Source: Norana najaformis
Taxonomy: Eukaryota > Annelida > Clitellata > Crassiclitellata > Hormogastridae
Direction: 5' to 3'
NCBI GenBank assembly: GCA_964023275.1
Contig: OZ029927.1
Span: 1,845,715 to 1,909,714, forward strand
Length of the DNA: 64,000 nucleotides
Below are positions 1-10,500 of this stretch, one piece after another (the stretch's first letter is position 1; every line of letters begins with the position of its first letter). The notes beneath the pieces are model-generated. The model was given only the letters and a program-made list of their open reading frames with translations, had not been told where the DNA came from and made no database searches. Position numbers and translations under genes: made by a program.

Positions 1-224
1 GGCGGGCGATGAATACCTGTCCGTCCTGCGTATATCCTTCGGATCGGGGAATATCTGATCGCCGCGTGGCTTTCCACCTGCGAGGGACTGTTGGACGGTG
101 AGACAACCGTGTGCCATCGGCGGCGGATCACATCGCCCATCGTCATTCTTCATTCCTCATCCTTGGTGCCACGAGCTTCAGGAACTTCGGGGCTTCAGAA
201 CATGCCATCATCTTTTAAATCTAG

Positions 225-320
225 TTGGGAATCTGTTGGTATGGCTTTGCGTGTGTGCGCGAGCTTGCCATTGGTGACTCTTCTAGTTGTCTGAGTTATG
301 TTCACTTGCAGGATACTACT
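225..320 (+). repeat. Dispersed repeat (copies at 5575-5720 and 18290-18485)
   Basis: All three copies share a block like GAGCTTGCCATTGGTGACTC followed by TTCTAGTT and CTGAG. The 18290 copy runs on to a TATATAAATTTTGAATTAC tail and a TTACA-type end, so these may be 3' ends of a LINE or a SINE. No coding capacity is seen. Confidence 0.5.
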
Positions 321-964
321 CTGTTCTTAATGACACTTAACATCATTAGTGACTTTTAACATCAAGTCTAGCGCAGTGAGCGCCACTGATTAGTTTTTGC
401 TTGAAGAGGCGCTATACAAATTTAAACTTACAATTACAATTACAATGGCCAAAAGAAGAAAAACTTGAATTGGGAGAAGAGGGAATGGAGTGGAAAAGAT
501 TAAGTTAAGAGGAGGGTCTATTGTAGCACATACTACAATGCTATGGTACTTTGAAGGGTATTCCAGGACACGCTTGATTGGCCTTTGAAAAGCACTGTAT
601 AAATTTCTGTATGCACTACATACACTAGCATTAGTATTTTTTTCAGTAGCACAGATAAGATTATTAACAGGCATTTGTTTATTGCTTCAGTTGATCAGTC
701 CAGGACAAAGCATAGAGTGCTGGATGAAATTAGTGCAGGTCAAGCCATAGAGGGCTGGATGAAAAGATAATTACCAATTGTTAATTGTTTAAATAAAGGC
801 CTCGGTCAGCAGTTGAGTGTTGGTCGCAGATCTCTTTGTGGATGTAATAGACAGGAAAACAGTCAGAGTTAGTATAGCTCATGTATGATTAATTTTTGAT
901 TAGATTATCCAGTTGCTCACATACTGTTAGTATAATGGTTGTGGCTATGTGTTCAATATATCCC

Positions 965-1123
965 AGGAACTTCTTAGTGTCTCTCCCTCTCGTCCGCAAG
1001 CGCTTGAAGACCTTCTGATTTCCCAGTGCTTCTGGGTTGTCAGGCCGGGAGCACCTCCAAGGAGTCTATCTTGAAGTGGCGCTTTATAAATTTTTGATTA
1101 CGTTACATTACATTACAATTTAG
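965..1123 (+). mobile_element. LINE 3' end with TTACA-type tail
   Basis: The segment reads as the last codons and 3' tail of a LINE: Arg/Lys-rich text matching FRKRLKT in other copies here, then GGAGCACCTCC, GTGGCGCTTTATAAAT and an ATTACA-type simple tail. The same arrangement recurs at 19513-19925 (minus), 27297-27482, 42480-42670, 46640-46920 and 55160-55445. Confidence 0.7.
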
Positions 1124-1434
1124 TGCAACTACATTCTGGCCAGGTAATGGCAGTATTACTGGTCAGTCTTCTTCTTAGCTTTCCAGGTCAGTTGTTGACA
1201 CAGATCATTGATCTGTGACCACTGGGATTTTAGTCTCACTTCATTCGATCTGTGGGCCAAAGTTCTTGGCTGCCCTGCATGCTTCAGTGGTGCTTCACAG
1301 TCTCCACTCCTCCCTGTTGTTGTGTGACCAGAAGAATGCCATGGAGCATTCTGTTTATAACTGCATTAGAATAATTTGCATTTTATCCCCTTTCAGTCTG
1401 CATGCTTAGTTTAATTCAACAGAATCTGCCCTTC

Positions 1435-2260
1435 TTGCTGTTCATAACGACATCATGTGTTCTGCGGATAAGGGTAGGGTGACAGCAGTTGTTCTTCTTG
1501 ATTTGTCAGCTGCTTTTGATACTGTGGACCATTCTCTCTTTTTGCATTGTCTGCACCACTGGTTTGGGGTTTCTGGTCCAACCCTACATTGGTTTGCTAC
1601 TTATCTTAGTCCACGCATTCAGTCAGTATATTTGAATGTAATTATTCGTCTAGTGCCTTGTTGACATGTAGCGTTCCACAGGGATATGTGCATGGTCCTC
1701 TTTTGTTTACATTATACTTCACACCACTTGGTACATTGCATGGCAGTCAGTGGCTATGTAGAATATCATTTCTACATTGATGATGCTCAGATTTCTATTT
1801 CATTTGACATCTAGTCTTGTAACTTGTCTGTGCAGCTGTTGTCCCTGCCTTTGAGGAGATGCAGTCCTGGATGGCGGTTACTAAAGTCCTTAACCCATCA
1901 AAAACTGAATTTCTACTACTGGCACTCCACAGCAACTTAAGGAGTTTGAATGGCTTAAATCCTTAAAAATGGATGACTCACTTGTTGAGTTGGCTGATGC
2001 TGCTCGTAATTTGAGCATTTTTGTTAATTTGCTATTTGTCTCACCAACTATAGTAATGTTAGTTGTAAGTCATCATGACATACACAGAATTAAGCGTTAT
2101 GTCCCAATGTCTTCGGAGATATCTTTGGTGAATGTATTGGTCTCTGGTCGCCATGATTACTGTAACTCACTTCTTACTGGTCTCATAAAGTCAAACATGC
2201 AGAAACTTCAAAGACTGCAGAACTCCTTTGCTAGAGCAATAACTAACTACTTGCTGGGAT
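1435..2260 (+). mobile_element. Degenerate LINE reverse transcriptase fragment
   Basis: Two separated open stretches translate to parts of a non-LTR retrotransposon reverse transcriptase. The first (1455-1664) contains LLDLSAAFDTVDH, the usual RT motif around the first catalytic Asp, followed by FGVSGPTLHWFATYL. The second (1969-2230) contains SGRHDYCNSLLTG and KLQRLQNSFARAIT, which sit downstream of the RT core in CR1/Jockey-type elements. Stops and frame changes between them, and the absence of the catalytic YxDD block in frame, show that it is dead. The clade assignment is inference. Confidence 0.85.
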
Positions 2261-3266
2261 GTTTATGGACTCCTCCTTGTGCCTCTCCTTCTCCTCCTTG
2301 TCCTCCACCTTCTCCTCTTTTTCCTCATTGTTGTCATCGTCATCATCATTAACATCATCGTTATTGTTGTTGTCACTGCCACAGTCACCGTGGTTTGATC
2401 AATTTCACCACCTCCCTTTATTCTCTTCGTCACAACCACTTGATTTGGAGAAGAGGCTATTCTTTGTGGGAAATACCCAAATCATTGGTTTCTTCTTGGA
2501 AAAAGATGAGTCATCAGTTGGCCTAATAAATAATGTCCCAGTAGCTGAACTAGTGAAACAAGATAATGTTCATTTATTACAGGGCTCTTGAAACATTTTT
2601 AGCCTCTGATGAGTTAAAAATCTCATGACTGAAGTACAAAGACAACATCTTATTGATCGCTGTTCTCGTATTTGTTACAAAAATAATAAATATGAAGATA
2701 ACAGTTATAGGCATTGCATAACATTATTGAACCGAATTCGTGATCGAATTCATGATCATGATCACGATGAGGATGATGAGAAAACTTAAAATTGGATTTA
2801 TGTTAAAAAGTTTAAGGGTGACTGAGAACGATATGCGTTAAACACATATACACAGAGTTCTACTGGAATTTTACAGAATGACTTCAGAGTATTCTGTTGT
2901 TTTGGATGTTAAGTGCACTACACTCCAAAGGCTGGCATGATAAGCGCTTTCCGCTGGAAAATTTCCTGTGTAGAGATGGTTGTTTTGCTTAGGTTTGGAT
3001 ATGCAGTAACAAAAACTATTGTTACACTATTGCTTACTTGTGTCTATAGGAACTCATCGTAAGCATGGTTCTGGATTTTAAGGATCTCCTGTTGTTAATG
3101 CAGATGCATCAGTCCAGTTCCAGGACACCTTTTTAGCCTTCCAACTTCAGCTACTCATATTTACCAACCCCAGAGAAATGTAGGGCTGATTTTTTCCAGA
3201 TGACTAGGCATTCTGTGGATGGTTACCCATTCATGGAATTATTTATGAGAATTAATACTTGGCATT

Positions 3267-3318
3267 GCTTGACACTGTGGATACAATGCTTGCCAGCATT
3301 GTATCCACAGTGTCAAGC
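3267..3318. repeat. Perfect 24-bp inverted repeat with 4-nt loop
   Basis: Positions 3267-3290 are the exact reverse complement of 3295-3318, separated by TGCC. Both arms contain GACACTGTGGATACAATGC or its complement. An RNA from either strand would form a strong hairpin. Confidence 0.95.
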
Positions 3319-3668
3319 TGTGTTGAATACTGGACAACTCTATTTTGTTTGCTTAGCTGAAAACAAGCCTCGGTTGCACAGAACTGAAAAGCTGTTATGA
3401 ATATCATCAGCTTTTTGCCCATTACATGCTTAAGGAGACATAATGGTGAATATGGCTGAGCATCTTGACTGAAATCTTGGTTCACAGCTCAAACTTTGTT
3501 GTGAATAATGCCAGCATTTTACCCATAGGCACTTGCACTTGCGGCAAGATGGAGCATTTGCCTGTTCTGAAATGCACGTCTGAACACTTTTGGGCGGGAT
3601 GACTTGTCCCATTTTCATGTTTGCCCCTGCTGCACAAATTTCAGTGAGTCCCTGATTTTACCCGTCTT

Positions 3669-3928
3669 TTGCTCAAAGAGACGGCGGCAGAGAAGCTCGG
3701 CTCTAGCGACCTACCAAACCAGGTTTGCAAAGGCAGTGGCAGCAATACATGCACTGGATGATAGAATGGCTTGGCTGGACGCTAGCGGCACTAAGCACCG
3801 GCATAATTGCACTTCCGGTGTTTTATGGTGCCCCACTTTGCTCTGGCGTCTGCATCCAGTCGTTAATCAATGCGACTTTCGGATTTATTGACTTTGAGCA
3901 CACAACGATAATAGTTGTAGGTGGATAC
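3669..3928 (+). CDS. Possible terminal coding exon, unknown product
   Basis: Two overlapping plus-strand frames stay open here and the GC content is above that of the neighbours. One starts after a possible acceptor (TTTTGCTCAAAG, about 3680) and encodes an Arg-rich segment. The other, open from about 3707, ends at a TGA (3929-3931) with hydrophobic text WLGWTLAALSTGIIALPVF that could span a membrane. An AATAAA sits right after that stop (about 3932). I do not recognise either product and cannot find a partner exon, so this could equally be a non-coding or repeat-derived open stretch. Confidence 0.25.
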
Positions 3929-4129
3929 TGAAATAAATCTGTGAACTTCTAGAATGAAACAGTATTTGAAATCATACAGATGTCTTTTGTATATATGACT
4001 AACTGGTATTGTAAAGTAAGCTTACTGTAATGTACCCTTGCTTCCTTGCAGCAGAGTGTCCTGGCACACCAAAAGTTGGCATGTTAACAAAATAAACCTG
4101 TAAATGGAAGAAGAGATGATCAGTTCCTT

Positions 4130-4385
4130 AGGCTAACCCTGACAGTAAACCATGGGTATGAAACGTGAGCAACTTCATTTCTGTATATAAGTATGAGTGG
4201 CCAGTCCTCTCCCTCATTGCTTGATCTTCCTACTGACAGGGTATGTAGGCATTTCATGGCTGAGTTTGTTAGGGGGTGCTGCTGCAACAGAAATCTTGAG
4301 AGTATCTTTTGGTCCTGGCTGGGATTTGAATCCATAACCTGTTGGTTGACAGCCCAGCATTGGACCAACTATTAGACTATTATGC
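4130..4385 (-). mobile_element. tRNA-derived SINE
   Basis: On the minus strand the segment has a tRNA-like head: TAGTCTAATAGTTGG resembles an A box and GGATTCAAATCCC a B box. The body reads toward lower coordinates, and related body text (GTGGCCAGTCCTCTCCCTC) reappears near 35690-35710. It does not fold into an intact tRNA by eye. Confidence 0.6.
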
Positions 4386-5706
4386 ATTCAAAGCAAATAA
4401 ATAAATGAAATGGTTTAATGGAATACAAATTTTAAGAGTCTTTTCTAAACGACGTGTAAGTTATATGGAGGTATATACCAGGAAGCTGCTCGGGATTTAC
4501 ATCATGGAGCTGAGAGACGACTGAGGCAGAGAGATGTATACTGGGCATCTCAGATCAGCCAGAATCTGCAGCAGCAGCACTAGCTATTGATTGCATTTTT
4601 TAGCATTAGGGGAGGAGGAGGGAGAGGGACAGAGGCAGTCCTGGTGATGCCACACCGCTATGGTAGCCTGGAATAATTTTTCATGTTGCCCAACTTGGCA
4701 TATTTATGCTCCACTGCATCCACCTCTTCTCTCGACCACTCTTCACCTATTACCATATTTCGAGCATTTATGCTTTTATATTCGTATATATAAAGGTCCA
4801 CATGTGTTGTTGCACACATATGTGCTAGTCATTCTAATATTCTAATAATCACCTATCCGTTCTTTGCTAAGAAGTTATGCAATTTTTATTTTAAAAACGT
4901 TGAATTTTCTATATCATCAATTAATAGCAAACTCCAGACCTGGGTGGGGTTGATTTTGTAATAAATTCATGGGGCATCTCCATAATTCTTGCAGGTAATG
5001 CCTTTGATGTATTTTGCCCAGTTTTTGCATAGATTATAAATATCTATCATGACCTACTGTCCTTTTGTCTCAGCTTCTTGGATCAAAAAATTTGGTGCAT
5101 CATATGACAGTTTTCTGGTGAGATATGCAACCTTTAAGCAAAGGTTGACCTGTTCTTTGCTTACTATTCACTTTTGCACCTTCTGCATAGGGACACTCCA
5201 TGCACCCTTCAAAGCTTTGGAACTGTTCTGTTCACCAAGGCTGAGATGGGAGTGCTTCTATGTAAACATCTTGAGATGGAGCTATATAAATTTAATGAAT
5301 GAATGAAAGTAAGAAAGAAAGAACATGAATGAAAATGAATGAATGAGTGAAAATGTATGTTAATGACTTTGTACTTTAGCCAAAGTGTCTTTCAATCCCA
5401 TCATGACTGAGTACTTGTATAATACATAGACGAATAATAACTGAGAGATTACATGACCTTATCCGATAATAATCTCATATCAGTAGGCAGTGGGTGTTGG
5501 TTTTTCAGAATGAACAGCTGTGTGTCATCTGTGACCATATTTGCAACAAACTCCTATCATAAAGCTTAATTATGAACTAGGTTGGGCTCTTCGTGTGTGC
5601 GGGGGCCTGCCAGTGGTAGCTCTTTAGATATTTGAGCATTCTTTGCTTGATGATGACTTGAACATGATTTAGGATAGAGAAGGCAGTGCTTTTGTGAGGC
5701 ACTTAA

Positions 5707-5770
5707 AAGGCGCTATATCAAGTGTCTTAACAACTAACAAAGGCGCTATATCAAGTGTCTTAACAACTAA
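5707..5770 (+). repeat. Tandem 35-bp duplication
   Basis: The block AAAGGCGCTATATCAAGTGT followed by CTTAACAACTAAC occurs twice head to tail. It sits at the 3' end of the dispersed repeat ending near 5720. Confidence 0.85.
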
Positions 5771-6169
5771 CTAACTATTCTTTCAAGAGAGTCCTTCAAC
5801 CGAGACATGAGAGAATCTGTTGAACTAAGTTTTCTTTTGATCCATTCATGGACTGAAAGTTTGTTGTTATTTCTGTATAAAGTTTGCACTGAGGATAATT
5901 TAGTCCAATTGACGCATTTGCGGTATTATTGCCTGCAATTTGCATTTATTGATGTTGGCTTGGTTTAAGATTTAATTCACCTGCACAGTAGTTTATGCTT
6001 AAACAGCTGGTACTCCACACGGACCATGCTGTCAGCTTGTCCCACTGTTTCCTTTGATGACTGATTCTAATAAATGCCCTCTGATGTTTATAAACATGTT
6101 TTCTAATAATGACAATTGTTTGATCGAATTGATACCTGATGTGTGCTGAATTTTAATGTTATTTCATGA

Positions 6170-6306
6170 GCTGGCTGGCTAGCTGACTTCCTGACTGACT
6201 GCATGACTTGCATGACTGACCGATTGCCTTACTGGCTGACTGACTGACCCTCTCACTGACCGGCCTGCTGACCAACTGCTGGCATACCATCTGACTAACT
6301 GACTAA
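6170..6306 (+). repeat. Degenerate CTGA tetranucleotide tract
   Basis: Many imperfect repeats of CTGACTGA, GCTGGCTGGC and CATGACTG occur in a row; this is simple sequence. Confidence 0.8.
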
Positions 6307-7345
6307 AGTTGGAAGAGTCCAGTTTTCTTTTATGGATGTGACTAGAGCCATTCAAGATGAAGGGTGTTTTGGAGAAGGTGGCTGGACACCTAATGGTCTC
6401 CTGCTTTCAAATTGAAATTCTATACTGATACATTTGGCATTTGTTGGATGATCAATGGTTTTCATGGACAGCAGCTGCTCTGTGAATCTGTCTTACAGTG
6501 TTGAAATGCCACATTCGTTTCCTGCTGATAGTGTACAGAGGTGTTCTTTTGAACAGCCATCTGATTTACTCCGGCTGTTCTGTTATTTGCTTTTGTTTTG
6601 TGACTCTGCTGCCCTGGTTCTGTCCTGCCCTGTTTCTGATAATTTGGCCTTTATCTGCAAGTTGCTTGCTCACTTTTTTCTGCGTCTGCCATTTGCAACT
6701 CTGTCAGGGATTTTTTAAAGTGGAAAATGTTCATCTGGAAGAATACTTCTGCATTTTCCAGAGAAGTATCGAGGACGGTGACCATGCCGACTGTTGTTGT
6801 TTTTGTTCTTAATGTCATTGTTGATGTTATCAGTACTGATGATGTTGTTGTTATTGATTTGGTTGCTGATGATGTTAAATGCTGGTGATGTTGTTGTTAT
6901 CATCTTGTTATTAGAGATGTGTTGTTCTTGATGATGGTGTAGTTGATTATGAATGTTGTTGTTGAACTGTAGTTGGTGTTGATGATGCTCATTTGGTATT
7001 GCTGAAGTTCTCTTTTGTTAATGTTACATTTTGTTGTAAATTTGGAAAAAAGAAATCATTAATCGCAAACTCTTATGTCTCATTGAATATGGATTAATCC
7101 ATTATTTTCTTGCTAAAGGATAGAGGTTTTATCAAAATTTCACAAAACTTTATAAAATTTATACAAACTTTATAAAAATATATAAAATTTATCAAAATTT
7201 TATAAAATTTCATAGAGGTTTATTTATAAAATTATCAAAATTTCATAGAGATTTTATAAAAATTAGACATCAGTACTTATTACATTGGATATTTTTGATC
7301 TTTGATCTGCAAAACAAGTTAAATGTGTTACTTTGTCTGCTGCAG

Positions 7346-7579
7346 TTTGAATATGTCATGACGCAGAAAAAGTCACTGTATGACTTCCTGGTGGAAGCGG
7401 AATTGAGTCAGTACTACAAGCAGTTTCTTGATGAACTCAAGGTCACAACGGTGTCACAGATCAAGTACGTTACGGATGTCGACCTTCTTGAGATCGGCAT
7501 GACAAAGCCAGAGATACGGAGGCTGAACAAGTTCTTCAAGAAGCAATGCAACCAGGGCACTCTAAACAAACTGAAGGAG
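7346..7579 (+). CDS. TNK2: TNK2-like exon 1: N-terminal SAM-like domain
   Basis: It follows an acceptor ending CTGCTGCAG. The start ATG is at 7358 and the donor is GAG|GTAGAG. It encodes [18 protein letters not shown] and [15 protein letters not shown], matching the ACK N-terminal helical domain that precedes the kinase. Confidence 0.85.
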
Positions 7580-10500
7580 GTAGAGGCAGATTTTCTGTTG
7601 TTTGAAGTTAACATGCGAAACTGAGGTTTGATTTTGTTCAGTTCTTCAGAATTCTATGCAGTCTGCTCAAAGTATCTTAGAGAGTACATAATCGTCGGTG
7701 CTTCGTAATATCCAAGCCCTTACCTTATAAAATGCCTACAGCTGTATCATCTGACACTGGCCTGGTTAGCTTGGTGGTTAAAGCATACATCAAGGCGCCT
7801 CTGTGCTTGAGTATGCCGGTTCACATGCTGATAGTGGCTGTATTGCTGAGATCTGAATCTCGGGCTAGCGCGATTCGTATGTGGGGACCCTAAACGGCGT
7901 GGCAACCACTCAAATGGGCAGCAGTGGTGAAGGATCACACTGGATCAATTCATTGAAAAATGAGCAAGGTTGAGCCTGTACGGTTGCTATAGAAACCATG
8001 TACGTTTTACGTTTACTATTACCCAGTCTGAGTTATGCACCTTATCCAACCGCCCACTGGGTGGTGCTTGTGTTTTTGCATTGACCAACACACACATGAG
8101 TTACACAGCAAATATAGGGAGTGGCATATTTTCATGTACTATATTGCAGCATGAAAATTTATTGTTGAGCAAACAATCACACACACACACACACCATTTA
8201 AACTCACCATCAGTTTCCAAAATTAATTTTAAAAGATTAGTAACATTTTCTTGCTGCTGCATCGTTTACCAGATCTTATCAGATTACTTGGCTTCAGTCT
8301 GACTTGATTTGTTCCACTCAGTAGGTTTTATCTGTTCTGCATGGATTAACTCTGAACTCTGAACTTAGTCCAGTATGAACTGTTTGGATTGGGTGAATTT
8401 AATCTACTCAGGTCTGTTCAGCTTGATCTCATTTTCACTGCTTAATTCTGAACTGGTCTGGTCTTCTTGTTTCTATCTAACCTGATATGGTCTGAACTGA
8501 TTTATTCTTTGTATTACTTCACAACGTCTGGAAATGTCTTTTCACTGCACTGACTGCCAGCCTGATTAATTAATTATGAATGCTTTATTGTTATGAATAT
8601 GTTACTAATCTTTTAAAATTAATTTTGGAAACTGATGTTGAGTTTAATTGGTGTGTTTGTGTGATTGTTTGCTCAACAATAAATTTCAGGTGATGTTAAA
8701 TAAATAACAAATCTCAACTGATGTTAAATTTAAATGGAGTTTGTGATTGATTTCTCATTGATAAATCTCAGTTTGACTCTGACGGTTCATGTGCTTTGTT
8801 GTTGAAATATGCTTTGGGTGTGGTACTCATTTACCAGGGTAAAATATTGTTAAAGTACTTGACCTCTGAACTGTTAAAGGTCATCGGCTATTACAACGTT
8901 AATTCATCTATAGAATCTATAGTTCAAAAAGTTACATAGCAAAACACTTCTGTCATCGCTAGCCTTTGTATGTTTACCATATTCAGTTCTTGGAAATGCA
9001 TGCGTTGTTTTGTATTTGTTCATCCTTTTTATTTTTGTGAATGGCAGATCTTAATTCGAGGCCAGGAGGAGTTGAATACTTCAAAATCTCGACCTGGTGC
9101 CAGTAGGTCACCGGCACCCATTTCAGCAGAGACTGTTAAGCAGGTGATTGATGCAGAGTCTGTTGTGGTACAAGGGTTAATTGGAGAAGGGGAATTTGGA
9201 CATGTTTACCAAGGCATATGGAAGAGAGACCCTGGGGCCAAGGTGAGAGTTTGCAATTAATTTATTGTCGTTTAAACCAGAAATGACAATAATGATGATA
9301 AGAAAACATTTTTAAAATCCTGTTGGAGCAGTATCCATCAAGCTGTGAACCTGTGAATTGCTGTTGAATAGGCCTGAGTTTTTCAGTTAGCAAAATGCTT
9401 AGCATCATTAGCAGTTTTGCCTTTTCATTTCTTAATCAGACTTTCCTTCATCTGTAATCCTAATTTCCTTTTAGCCTTCGTCCTCAGTGCCTTTGATTCT
9501 GATTGCTTTTACCAAAGTCTTGCCTTTTTAAGGAATCCCACCCTGATCAGTCTTCCCATTTCTCTCAGCTTAAACACTTCCCACCCTAGCCTCTTCTCTC
9601 CTCCTCTCTCTGGTCTCCTGGCAGCTGGACTTGGTTCTTGATTTGGCATCTTTGGACAACCCCACGGACTTGATGCAGCGCTCGTGAATAAGCTGGTGCC
9701 CTGCGCTTAGCTTTTAAGTAACACTTTAGAAATTTCGAGTTTATGATTACGTTTATGAATGCTATATATGATGTGTATTAGTGTTTTATTTTTAGGCTAT
9801 GGATACTATAAGTGATTTGTTTTTGACCTGAAATCCTCCTAAGTGGCAGTTGATAATGGAATTGGAATTGTTTTTTTGATTTTTTGATTTTTTAGTATCA
9901 TTGAATGGCATATATCATTATTGGTTGTTTTTGATTCTTCAGACACAGGTGGCTGTTAAGACAATTAAGCAATCTCTGATAAAAAGATCAACATCACAGT
10001 TTCTGCAAGTGATGTCCGAGGTTCAGCAGCTGAGACATGAGAACATCGTTTGTCTGTACGGAGTGGCACTGACAGATGATAACATCATGTTGGTGAGAAG
10101 TTAATGTGTCAAGTAATTTGTGATCTGTTCATTTGTAAATATGTAGATTTATATAGGTCTCAAAGGTGCTTGGTTTGATTGATTTCAAGTTGATTGGTTT
10201 CAACTTTATGGAAACTGTTTTAGCCCAAGATTGGAAACATCTCCTTTTGTATTTTATAATGTGGCTTTCTAGCCTTGATTTTGATCTGTGTGACCTGGGT
10301 TTGACCTAGGTGTTACTTTCTCTTGATAAATGGATTATTTAGAAGTTGGATCACTGCCAGTTACCACCGGCATTTGACCTGGCTTCTCCAGTGGATTATG
10401 ATTTTGATTGTGATTTTCATCGCTTGAAGCAACCATCGACTGGTGCCTTGGGCATTATGATAACAGTGCTACAGACGTCTTTAGAATAGATTAGATTACA

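Larger units (their letters stand above)
1..7345. other. Spacer upstream of the TNK2-like gene
   Basis: No complete gene is visible here. The first 100 bases are GC-richer than what follows and contain a donor-like GTGAGA after position 96, so a non-coding 5' exon of the downstream kinase could lie here; this is only a guess. The rest holds degenerate LINE pieces (about 965-1123 and 1435-2260), a tRNA-like SINE (4130-4385), a dispersed repeat at 225-320 and 5575-5720, a tandem 35-bp duplication at 5707-5770, CTGA-type simple sequence at 6170-6306, and AT-rich TATAAAATTT repeats at 7120-7270. Confidence 0.5.
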
